A stretch of DNA of 64,000 nt from Penicillium oxalicum (lineage: Eukaryota > Ascomycota > Eurotiomycetes > Eurotiales > Aspergillaceae), in the NCBI RefSeq assembly GCF_001723175.1, contig NC_064653.1:1240001-1304000 (forward strand), in the 5' to 3' direction. A model generated the notes under the pieces. That model saw only the letters and a program-made list of their open reading frames with translations, had not been told where the DNA came from and did no database searches. The position numbers and the translations under genes were made by a program. Within the stretch, counting starts at the first letter, position 1. The number at the start of each line of letters is the position of its first letter. Of the stretch, positions 33,374 to 42,233 are shown one piece after another.

Positions 33374-34336
33374 TCACATTCCCGCCCATTCAATACTGAA
33401 TGTCCGCACGGTCTCGATGCGATCGGCTTCGGACTCGACCTCGTCGCGTCTCTTTTGCGGTCCGCCCAGAAGAAAGCCCTTCTTTACACCTGTGCCCAGA
33501 CGGCCACCGTTGACAATGTCCATCAAATCAATCTCTTCATCCCATTCGGCAGAGACGGCCACAAAGTGGGAATGGAAGCGAAGAGGGTCTCCCGGATATG
33601 CCACATACTGACAGCCAAATCGCAGACCGGGAGATAGGAAGTAGCCCAAGGAATGAAGATGAGCGAAGAGCGGATATGAGAGAGGAACCTCAGGAGTGGA
33701 AAGATGAGGCGCAGCAGCGGCAGGGTGTGGAAGTGGTGGATATGAAGTTGTTGGTGTCACGGCCATGACCGGCAAGGGCGCCGGTGTTGTCGTCCCCGTG
33801 GTGCGAGATGCAGAAGCAGTGTCGTCATTATTGGTGAACAAGGAGGCCACTCCCTCCCGATCAGCTGCAGTCGGAGACGACTTGACTGCTTCAGCCTCAG
33901 CGGCCGTCCGAGCTGCTTTTGCAGCCTTGGCGGCTAGTCCTTTGGCCTTCTTCTCATCTATCTCCTTCAAAGACTGTTCTCGCTGCTGCTCCTTTCGGTC
34001 CGCAAGAATGCGCGCTGCGAGTTGACCTTGAGATTCTAGGTCGCGGAGGTACGCCTTGCGGTCTTCCTCTAGCAGGGATCGCATCCCGTCGTGCGCTTTG
34101 GCTTCATCTACGATGTAGGCTACACCTCTGTCCACCAAAAGTCGAGCTTCTTCCGGCATCAACTCCAGTGGCAGGCCAAGGAAAACATTTTGTTGAGGGA
34201 TTTGGGGAAGAGTCCCAATCAGCACGCCACAGATGTTGTGTTCGCGACGAAGGTAGGTGACAACATCGATGGAGAAGAGAAGGTATCTACCGGATACATA
34301 GGATATCGGAACGGGAAGAGAGGGTGCAGACTCCAT
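33374..34336 (-). CDS. SEN34: tRNA-splicing endonuclease subunit Sen34
   Basis: This intron-free frame of 320 residues carries the Sen34 N-domain (REHNICGVLIGTLPQIPQQN, then VFLGLPLELMPEEA). A long charged Ala/Lys/Glu linker follows, then the archaeal-type nuclease core. The active-site triad is visible: Tyr in YVAYPGDPLRFHSHF, His in the same block (FHSHF), and Lys in GVKKGFLLG. Sen34 cuts the 3' splice site of intron-containing pre-tRNAs as part of the Sen2-Sen34-Sen54-Sen15 complex. In yeast the complex acts on the mitochondrial surface. The start at 34336 (ACCATGG, an ideal context) is favoured over an in-frame ATG five codons upstream at 34351, whose -3 base is T. The gene converges with POP4. 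Confidence 0.95.
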   Translation of the reverse strand: MESAPSLPVPISYVSGRYLLFSIDVVTYLRREHNICGVLIGTLPQIPQQNVFLGLPLELMPEEARLLVDRGVAYIVDEAKAHDGMRSLLEEDRKAYLRDLESQGQLAARILADRKEQQREQSLKEIDEKKAKGLAAKAAKAARTAAEAEAVKSSPTAADREGVASLFTNNDDTASASRTTGTTTPAPLPVMAVTPTTSYPPLPHPAAAAPHLSTPEVPLSYPLFAHLHSLGYFLSPGLRFGCQYVAYPGDPLRFHSHFVAVSAEWDEEIDLMDIVNGGRLGTGVKKGFLLGGPQKRRDEVESEADRIETVRTFSIEWAGM

Positions 34337-34837
34337 GGTCAAAGTTTTCATTCAATTAATATGAGCTGAAGAGAGGCAAGAGGTCAGCCCAATCCACATG
34401 AAATCAGATATTTTCAAATCAAAGTAATCAGAATTTCAAGGCAAGTCATTTTCAATACGTTTCTCAGTCACATGTGCTCTTTTTTGAGATATTAATCGAG
34501 CTTCAGGGGATTGACAGATTGTAGATATATAATCATGCAAGATGGGAAATTCCAAGGGGAGTAATGCAGAAAGACTTACCATTCATCAATGACAGGAGCT
34601 CGTGATTTGACCAGCAAATCCAGGAGCTCAAGATATGTAGGAGAGGGAATGAAAAGTGGTGGTGGGCCGGGCGAAGCGAATTTTGTAGGAAAAGGTCACT
34701 TCGCGCTTTACCATTTCGGGAATAGCTGGCCTTGGCGTGGCTTCCCGAAGCACGCGGTCGGCGGATGTTCGCGCGCACCCATTGAAGATGCAACCGTGAG
34801 CATTAAGGGTGTCCTTCAGCGTGTCAAACCCGGAGAG
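34337..34837. other. Divergent spacer upstream of SEN34
   Basis: About 500 bases that include the SEN34 promoter. Frames on both strands are short and inconsistent. If the small gene at 34838 is real, this is a shared promoter. Confidence 0.5.
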
Positions 34838-35184
34838 ATGAATTTCATCCTTCTGCTTTTTCTTGTCTTTTTTGCGCCATTGATACTTTTTGCTGGTGAG
34901 TCTCACGATTCTCACGATGGGCCCACACCTCTTGGCCTGGAAAATGATGTCCAAGGCCGCCAGAACAATCGCTCATGAATCTCTCAGCTTGGCTAGCAGC
35001 CTCGAGTTGCCTCGGGAATCGTCTGCGCAGCGACCGAGCTTCCGGGCGACAACAGTTCGGTGCATACGGACGGAGCTATCTTCGAACCATGGCCAACTCT
35101 GGCCCCGCCTTGTCAGAGCAAATCGAGCTCGACGACATGCTGGCCGAACCTGGAACCCATCGCCATTTCGAAGAGGATTACTGA
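34838..35184 (+). CDS. Possible small single-pass membrane or secreted protein, 84 residues
   Basis: A candidate two-exon gene: 34838-34895 and 34988-35184. Exon 1 encodes MNFILLLFLVFFAPLILFA, a very hydrophobic segment that could be a signal peptide or membrane anchor. A perfect GTGAGT donor follows. Exon 2 contributes an Arg/Ser-rich stretch (GNRLRSDRASGRQQFGAYGR) and an acidic tail (LSEQIELDDM...HFEEDY). The codon choice in exon 2 looks coding. Three in-frame acceptors (ending 34987, 34994 and 34997) could be used. Alternatively the second part may be translated from its own Met at 34975 as a 69-residue basic protein. I recognise no family. It lies in the gap between SEN34 and ELP4 and converges with ELP4, leaving only 31 bases between stops. 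Confidence 0.35.
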
Positions 35185-35215
35185 GATGGACAGGTCTAAC
35201 AATAGTTTGCCCCGT

Positions 35216-36437
35216 TCAGAATTCAAGATCCGACTTCTTAGGCATACCGCCGGGTGCTGCTGCGTCTTGCGCTTCCGTGTCACCCTCGGCTGGTGGCAGG
35301 CTGAAAGGCTTAATCTCGAATCGCCGACGGCTCAGGATAAATGCCCAGTCCTGTCCAACATTTTGATCACTGCCCCCACCCCGTTCGTGGAGGACTGGCA
35401 GTTTATGGGTCTTCAGCATACCCTGTGGGGGCTCCTCCACGGAAGTTGCAGCACCGGATGTCGCTACAGTATCCGCAGAGTGAGGAAATGGACATAGCTC
35501 GATGACTCCATCAGACAACAATTCAATCCAGCGCACCAGGCCCGAAGCACGGGGGAAAAGTGATAGAGGGACAGTGATCATGGCCGTCACTCGAGCAGAG
35601 TAAGCGCTCATGAGCGCTCTGAGCGAATGAAGGAATTGCAGCACATACTCGGGCTGGGAGGCGTTGGGCGGGTATATTGTTGGGTTGAGCAGGGATGGCA
35701 TCAGGATGCGATGAATGGTGTTTGCAGGGCTGGATTGTAGTGCGCCTTGAAGCTGCTTAAGAATGGAGGCAAATGGAGACTCTTTGGAGGGCACGAGCGG
35801 TACGAAGGACATGTTGCTGATGCCCGCATGGGTGAGGCGTTTTGTGAGATCAAAGGCATGGCAAAACGCAGGCTTAGCCTGTACTTCGCTTCCCGCGGCT
35901 GGCAATTGGTTCGGGGCTTCTTCTGATGAGCGGAGGACGATGACAGTGAGGGGATCTCGAATAGTGTTTTTACTCACCGTCTCGCGACCCGGCAACTCCT
36001 GCGCCAAATTCTCCGAGCCGCTCGTATCGCCACGCAATCTTCATCTTCTCATCTTTGCGCCTGTCAGATCTCTTTTCTTCGAGAGACTCGGCGGTGCCGA
36101 TGAGGCCTGGCAGACTGCGACCCCATTGTTCCGGGACGCCGATTACATGAATCTTTTGCTCTTGTACCACGCCCTCTGCGGCATAGTAGCGAAGCAAGGC
36201 GCCGGCGAAATCTGTAGTTCCATTTTCCTCAACCAACAATATCGTTCCCATAGGTAGGCCAGCATGGCCTGCTAGCAGGTTGTCAAGCGAGGGCGCGCCC
36301 GTAGATGTGGTTGGTCGTCCGTCATCGGGCGAAGGCCGAACGCCTGGCGGAGTTTCGGCCTGTGCTGGTTGTGATGGGACAGGGCCTGTACGGTCGGCGC
36401 CGGCAGAGAGTCCAATGTTGCGCTTGCGAAAAGACAT
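35216..36437 (-). CDS. ELP4: Elongator complex subunit Elp4 (PAXNEB)
   Basis: Two exons, 36437-35978 and 35922-35216, give 388 residues. Diagnostic segments are STGAPSLDNLLAGHAGLPMG and TILLVEENGTTDFAGALLRY, then KIAWRYERLGEFG before the intron. PAFCHAFDLTKRL and the RecA-like core with PSLLNPTIYPP follow it. Elp4 forms the hexameric Elp456 ring, a RecA-fold ATPase-like module of Elongator needed for wobble-uridine modification of tRNAs. The 55-nt intron (GTGAGT...ATCAG) was preferred. An alternative acceptor 24 bases further on is also in frame and would drop eight residues. The gene is divergent from RPB8 across a 307-base shared promoter. Confidence 0.92.
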
Positions 36438-36744
36438 TTCGTGCGGCGAATTAGAATGTAATCGAAGACGTGAGGGCTAAACTGAGGGGTTTGAGAGCTT
36501 CGACCGGAGCTTCAGAAATCGTTATCGGCGGGGAACCAAAAAGCGGCAGAAAAAAAAAGAGAAGCTCCAATTCCGCCGCAGCGCAGCCGGATCTTCAAGT
36601 CTTCCAACAACCCACGTTTCAACCTCGATCTCTCAGTAGTGAAGCCACGAGTCACCAAAACGCTTGGCGCAAGATTGTCGCAAGAGATACCATTCCTTCA
36701 ATCTAAATAAATCAAGTGCTCCCTCGCAGCGCACGATACTCGCA
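36438..36744. promoter_or_regulatory. Bidirectional ELP4/RPB8 promoter
   Basis: The 307 bases between two divergent start codons must carry both promoters. The element TTATCGGCGGGG at 36522-36533 resembles sequences in the POP4 and Nudix/Hikeshi promoters. No TATA box is evident, as is usual for such housekeeping pairs. Confidence 0.55.
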
Positions 36745-37241
36745 ATGTCCGACCCCATCCTCTTCGAAGACACTTTCACGATCAACTCGATCAATGCCCA
36801 AAAATACGATCGCGTGTCGCGCTTGGAATGTGAGAACCGCGACAAATCTGTCACATTCACTCTCGATGTGAACACGGAGCTGTACCCTTGTGCCGTCGGC
36901 GAGTCAGTCTCCATGGCCATTGCCTCGACTCTCTCGCTCGATGGCAAGGAGGACAGCCGCACGAGCTGGCGGGACGTGAGCAACGGCGAGCCCAGCCTCG
37001 CTGACGACTACGACTATGTTTGCCATGGAAAGGTCTACCGTTTTGCGGAAGGTACGGAGAAGGACACCATGTAAGTTGGGCGCATGGCCGGGTGTATGGC
37101 TTGTTTTGAGTTGCATACTAATGCCCGTTCTGCAGGGCCGTTTTCGCTTCTTTCGGTGGTCTCCTGCTCTACTTGGTTGGACCTTACAGCAAGACCAACC
37201 CTCTCCGCATTGACCACGTCTACCTGCTCATGAAGAAATAA
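36745..37241 (+). CDS. RPB8: RNA polymerase I/II/III shared subunit Rpb8 (RPABC3)
   Basis: Two exons, 36745-37070 and 37136-37241, encode 143 residues, the usual Rpb8 size. The protein starts MSDPILFEDTFTINSINAQK and contains YDRVSRLECENRD. The loop region is DYDYVCHGKVYRFAEG, and after the intron come FASFGGLLLYLVGPY and the C-terminal VYLLMKK. These are hallmark segments of the OB-fold subunit, which is common to all three nuclear RNA polymerases and binds the Rpb1-type subunit. The split codon AT|G matches perfectly and intron 1 has a canonical ACTAATG branch site shortly before TGCAG. It shares a promoter with ELP4. Identification is secure. Confidence 0.96.
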
Positions 37242-38319
37242 GCAGGCTGCCAAGCCTTTTCCTTGACGAGCGGTTCATAGAGGGACGTCCCCGTGGCTTG
37301 CTTATTAGGCCATATTAGCAAGGGTGTGCAGATGCTGTCGATCCAAGCCAAAGGATCTGTTTTTATTCTGTTTTTATTGGGCTGTGCAGCGCTGGCGTTT
37401 TTTGCATTTCAATAATGGTGTACCATAGACAATCGATATATGGTGATGATCCCAGACCCGTCAAATATTCGACATGTCAACATCTCGTTATCTTGAATAT
37501 CTGTATGGGAACGTGTTCTTTTTCTTTTTTTTTTAAAAAAGAAAAATGAAAAATTGGCCTTATTGCTAAAAAGATTGTCTACTTCTCAAGTAATGGCGAT
37601 AATCGCACGATGCATACCCGCTCCTGATGCAACGGCTATTGATCACGCTGCCACACTATTTTTCAAAAGTTTTGGCTGCAGAATTCATCGCAAATATGAC
37701 CCAAAAGAACGTCTGGAAAACTTTGTTCAGTACTCGATCTAAGTGAATCAATGCTATCGCTTGAAGACATAGAGGACCACGCTCCCAAGTTCAGTATGAT
37801 GGGAAGCGACTATGACAAATATCATCACGGCCGAGTTCTCCATCTTGCGTGGTGCTGCTATCCAATAGAAGATGCGCTACATGCGTCTAGCATCACCTTG
37901 AGGGAAGCGCTTCACCAAAGGAGTAGCCCACTCGATACAGAATAGATCCTGGATCTGACTCGACGCCATCTTTGCGAGATGCGACTGCGCCTCGATCCAC
38001 AAGATACAACAGCAAAGCGGCAGGCAGTAAAAACACACGGCCTCATGAGGAATAGTAAAGTGTCACAACGAGATAGAAAAAGCCATGCACTCCATCGCTT
38101 TAGTACTAGTCATGAGGTAATTTTGAATTACGCATTCATTAGGAGTTTCCGCTAGAGACCTGGTCAATTATGCCCTGGAACAGATATCTAGAGCAGGGAA
38201 TCTCCCGATGCAGTTCATTTCCGAAGAATAGCCGATCCCATGACCACAAACCCAGACGTTGGCGAGGTTTGTCTCCTCTGCTATTCGACATGACAGAAGT
38301 ATTATCTCTCTTCAAGTGT
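37242..38319. other. Intergenic between convergent RPB8 and the beta-lactamase-fold gene
   Basis: About 1.1 kb. Two neighbouring plus frames (37554-37742, 37751-37945) have no recognisable motif. An A/T-rich tract near 37520-37550 probably belongs to the RPB8 3' end. No gene is called. Confidence 0.5.
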
Positions 38320-40238
38320 TCAGGAAGATGCGTCCGGCATGGCAGAAGACTCAGTATCACCATTCACAGTGCCATTTAATGCCGAATCACTCTTTCCAGG
38401 GACACGAAACCGCCCAAATTTCTCAAGCACTTCTTCAATTTGCTGAGGACCCATGCCAGCTCCGTCTTTTACCCACAGAGATGGATATTCGCGAGCGTCC
38501 CACTGCCACCAAAATCCTGCAACTTTACCATCCTCTTCGTCTCTGACAAACTCGAAGATTCCCATCTTGTAATGAGTCCACGTTAACATGCCCCGAATGA
38601 GCAACTCTTCTCTGCTTTTGGGGAGAAAGCTCAGCATATCAAGGGTGTAGGGTTCAAGTGCAGATTTTGACTCAAGGTAATCGCCAAAGGTTACGGTAAG
38701 TCTCTTGGTTTCATCCGGTTCGCTTTCACTATCACTAGCTGTGATGTTGATTCGAATCGTGTTCAGTCCCACGTAAGAACCAACAAAGTCTTGCGGATTC
38801 CCGGTGAAAAGGGCAGGATCACAACCACTGTTCCACTCGGCCAGCATTTTTTCAAAAGCGTGGTTGCAGCGATCCCGAGCTGCACGTAAGGGCTGAAACG
38901 CGCTCACGCGTGGCTTGAATTTGAGAAGAGCCTGAAGCATGATTCGAATCGCCGTTTCGGCAGCATCTCCGTTGCTGGTCGAGTTGCTCAAAGCAACAAT
39001 AGCTGTATGGGTCTCTGGTAAGATGTAAACCGCCGAAACGAAACCATTCGTGACTCCGTGGTAGTTGTACACAGTGCAAGGCTCGGAGTCCTTCCCTATT
39101 ATCGTCTTTGGGTCCAGATACGATTTCTCGCTATCTGAAAAGCGGTTGTACGAACCTGTTCCCAGAGCGGCGCTGGGCATGGTTGTGCGATTCCATCCCA
39201 AAGTATGCGCGGGCTTGTTGTTGAATCCATCATTTACCGGCCGTTCCCATTCATGATTCCAGATGGCTGTGACTTCGCGAAGTGGGTTTCGGCCTCTCGG
39301 TTTGGCTAGTGGCTGGGGTGTCTCTTCGCCTTTTTCATGACCGTATCTGTTCATGACGGCGGCCGTGAATGCGAGCATGTCGTTGACCGAGCTGTTCATG
39401 CCAAAACTGGCTACAAGTGGCCCATGGCGTAGATTGATCTCGCTGGTCTGGATCGGCGACCACGTTCCGTCAGAACCATTGACGTACGGAAGGGCATGTT
39501 TGACTCCATCGTTGGGTTCCTCTCCAGACACGTTTGTGTGAGACATGTGAAGCGGCTGGAAGATTTGTTTACGAAGAAACTCGTGAAAAGGTACACCGGC
39601 TACCTCTTCGACAATCTGCGCCAGAAGCCCAAAGGCAGCATCGCTGTAGTGCCACACCTTTCGAAACCTCTTGCCACCATGATCGGCCCCTGGAAGAGCA
39701 TTCACAAGCGCCGTGTGTTCAGCTGCATTACTCAAGACCGAGCCACCAGGTCCCATGAAAACGGGGGCCGGGTTCGCGAGACCGGTAGTATGCCGACACA
39801 AGTCGATGAGCGTAGCTTTATCGCCAGTGTCGGAATTCGCCTGGGGATTAAAGCTCGGAATATGTTTACGAACTGGGTCGTCCCAGCCCAGCCGTTTTTC
39901 ACTGACCAGTATCCCTATTGCGGCACAGGTGATCATTTGTGAGCAACCACCAATGTTGTACACGGTATCGGCATCAGCCGCATCGTTGGTCTGAAAGTTT
40001 GCGATGCCAGAGCTCTTTTGGAAGATCGGTGCCCTCTTCGATCCGTGTAAGATCCCCACCGAGATAGATGGGGACTTTGCGATTTTCAGTGCTTCCTCGA
40101 CATCGATCCACGCGATCTCTAGCCGCTCTTGTCTAATTTTGAATCATGAGGTCAGTCAATCTTCAGCACGAGCTCGTGGAGCAGCAGTGGTGCTGACAAT
40201 TGCGCTCGAGACTCGGGCTCATCCGCGCTGGTACTCAT
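38320..40238 (-). CDS. Beta-lactamase / penicillin-binding-protein fold protein lacking the SxxK residues
   Basis: Two exons, 40238-40198 and 40132-38320, give 617 residues. The join (65-nt intron, donor GTCAGC) creates AQL|QERLEIAWIDVEEAL, giving a normal-looking family N-terminus before SPSISVGILHG. The serine-hydrolase fold is clear from YNIGGCSQMITCAAIG, the block LIDLCRHTTGL, HYSDAAFGLL and the YHGVTNGF block. In active class C-like enzymes the first of these reads S-x-x-K. Here residues 76-79 are G-C-S-Q, so nucleophile and lysine are both missing. Tyr176 of the Y-S-D/N motif remains. The C-terminal lipocalin-like part contains IWVxDG-type repeats such as WDAREYPSLWVKDG. It may be a pseudoenzyme or bind its ligand without catalysis. 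No signal peptide is seen. A tandem 11-bp repeat lies 25 bases upstream. Confidence 0.85.
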
Positions 40239-40806
40239 GGTTTTCCGGCTACTTTTTCAATCGTATACTTGTTGTATACTTGTTGTATACTTGTAAGGAT
40301 ATGAAGTAGGAATAGTTCGAAGAGCAAGTTTCAGCAGGTATACAGGAAAGTCGGAAAGATGATTGAATAAGCGCCACTACTTCTCATGATAAACTCCAAA
40401 ATCATGGCAACTCCCTGCAACTCGTTTGCTGCGGAACATGCCCAAACTTGTGGCGAGCCAGGCCACAACAACTGGTCAATTTACAAAGGCGAGTATAATC
40501 AAGAATCAAGGTTTGATGCTTTCAAAGCTTCGACGTTGAAGGCTTGATTTTTTGGCAGAAATTCGTAGAAATTGGGCCGAGTGCACTGTCAGAGTGACGA
40601 TCACCCAGAAAATCAGTGAGAATTATGGACGGATGTTCGACCCCAAACATGCCAAATTCATGTTCGTTCTTCACCAGGCTCATCCGCACTCCGAAGAAAG
40701 TCGGGCTGTCTGTGAATTATGTACTTGAGGGGTATAGACATGTAGTGACGATAAATACACAACAAGAAAAAGTTCGAACCGTCTTCGGCTTCGCACCAAG
40801 TTGAAT
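40239..40806. other. Promoter of the beta-lactamase-fold gene and 3' flank of the Nudix gene
   Basis: About 570 bases on the 5' side of the beta-lactamase-fold gene. It includes the tandem 11-bp repeat described separately. No coding sequence is supported. Confidence 0.55.
40263..40295. repeat. Three tandem 11-bp repeats upstream of the beta-lactamase-fold gene
   Basis: GTATACTTGTT is repeated three times head to tail, the last copy differing only at its final base. Each unit holds the palindrome GTATAC. Read on the gene's strand the unit is AACAAGTATAC, placing three TATAC steps one helical turn apart between -25 and -57 from the start codon. Confidence 0.8.
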
Positions 40807-41841
40807 CTATTTCAAGCAATGTGAAGCTGTGGGGTGCTCCATGCGGCGATGAATGCGCGCCACGATATCAAGATAATCGGGCTCATTCTCGGGCGTCAGG
40901 ATACCGTGTCTGATGAAGAAATCGATCATGATGATTGAGCAATTGGGTTTGAATTCCCCGCGAGCCAATGCATCTTTTACCTCCGAGACCGTGAGCAGAT
41001 TGAACTCTTCGACTTCATCGTCACAGGGCTTAGGAACCACCGAGGGATCCAGTTTCAGATCGTAGACATACTCAACCTCCGGTTGAACAAGGCCAGTCTC
41101 TCCACCGGCGCGAGAGTCGCGTACATGTGTATAGGTGACACATCCCACCGGTAGGACTGAAGCCCGCACGATATCCTCCGGTAGCGAGGCTTCCTCCATG
41201 GCTTCACGGACAATGCACTCAAAGGGAATTTCACCAGTGCTCATTCCGCCCGCGACGGTGTTGTCTAGCATGCTAGGGTAGGTCTGCTTGGTCTTTGCAC
41301 GGCGCGGGACCCAAAACTTCAAGCCTGTGGAGTCCTCGACGTATCCAGTCATATGAGCGCCGTAGGAGACGATGCCAAACAAGGGCGTGGCGCAGCGCTC
41401 CATCTCAAGCAAGAATTCACCACCAGGTCCGTAGAGGGGGTACTTTTCATTTCGCCATCCTTTCAGAACCTCGAAACAGCCGAGTTTGACGGCTTCGGCA
41501 ATACTTTGCGCCACGAGTTCGCTCCGTTGAGCGGGATCGGCATTTGTATCCGTGACCAGGGTGACGGTCTGAGCCGCGGAATCGATGGACCAGATATGTT
41601 CAGGCCACGGGAACTTCTCCACTACGGCATTGACGATATACCCCAGGGTCACATCGTAACCCGAGACTCGGAATTCATGATAGTTCTTCAGAGTTTCCGC
41701 ATAGGCGACGCGGTTGTCTTGGTAGTAAGGGAAGCTGAGCAGGGTATAAGAAATAGGTCCGAGCACAACAGCGCGCACGCCTCTAAGACGGGTTCAATAC
41801 TTATCGCACTCGCGGACGAGATCCAGATTAGTCTTGGTCAT
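40807..41841 (-). CDS. Nudix hydrolase, Yjr142W / DUF4743-type
   Basis: Two exons, 41841-41801 and 41734-40807, give 322 residues. The 66-nt intron (GTATTG...CTCAG) joins LDLVRECDN|FPYYQDN, the expected family N-terminus. An N-terminal DUF4743 region precedes the Nudix domain, with RCATPLFGIVSYGAHMTGYV before FWVPRRAKTKQTYPSMLDN. The Nudix box at residues 176-198 is GGMSTGEIPFECIVREAMEE plus ASL. The metal-binding REAMEE core is complete, but the usual Gly after EEx is Ser. Family members were annotated as thiamin pyrophosphokinase-related. Yeast and plant relatives hydrolyse damaged thiamin diphosphates, so a vitamin-B1 housecleaning role is the best inference. No targeting signal is seen. 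The gene is divergent from the Hikeshi homologue and shares a promoter with a GATA palindrome. Confidence 0.9.
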
Positions 41842-42233
41842 TTTGTCCGCTCGTCGCTCGTCGCTCGGCAAAACAAGATATGATCCAGAGTGTTGTTTCA
41901 CGCGGCGAGAGATGGACGATCTAGGGGAACAGCCGCGGGGGTGACAGAGATGAGAAAGAACCCTTATCGCCGCGATAAGGGCAGTGGGGGCAGCGCTTTG
42001 GTGACTTGCGCTTCTTATGTCATTTGCATCATCGGAGGCGGCAAGTCTGCAATTGGATCCGCATTCCGCGAAGAAAGACGGCGCTTTGTTCGAAGCTACT
42101 AGAAGGATATGATCTTCAGTGACCGCGCAGGTGGACTCTCTCTTCTTATTCCCGTGTTTTGCGCTCCAGTTTCCTCGGTGTAGATCCTGCCCAACTCCTC
42201 TAATTGACCGCCTGCATTCGTCATCAAATTCAA
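41842..42233. promoter_or_regulatory. Bidirectional Nudix/Hikeshi promoter
   Basis: The 392 bases between divergent start codons contain a striking inverted pair of GATA elements at 41961-41981. Frames in this spacer are short and without motifs. Confidence 0.55.
41961..41981. promoter_or_regulatory. Palindromic double GATA element
   Basis: CCCTTATCGC at 41961-41970 and GCGATAAGGG at 41972-41981 are exact reverse complements around a single C. Each arm contains GATAAG (CGATAA fits HGATAR). Two head-to-head GATA sites separated by a few bases are a favoured target of fungal GATA zinc-finger activators or repressors. The symmetry in a divergent promoter suggests joint control of both genes. 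Factor identity is not deducible. Confidence 0.6.

Noticed and set aside
40060..40238. Truncated N-terminus for the beta-lactamase-fold protein
   Set aside because: A small first exon with a 65-nt intron restores a complete N-terminus, although its donor GTCAGC is weak.
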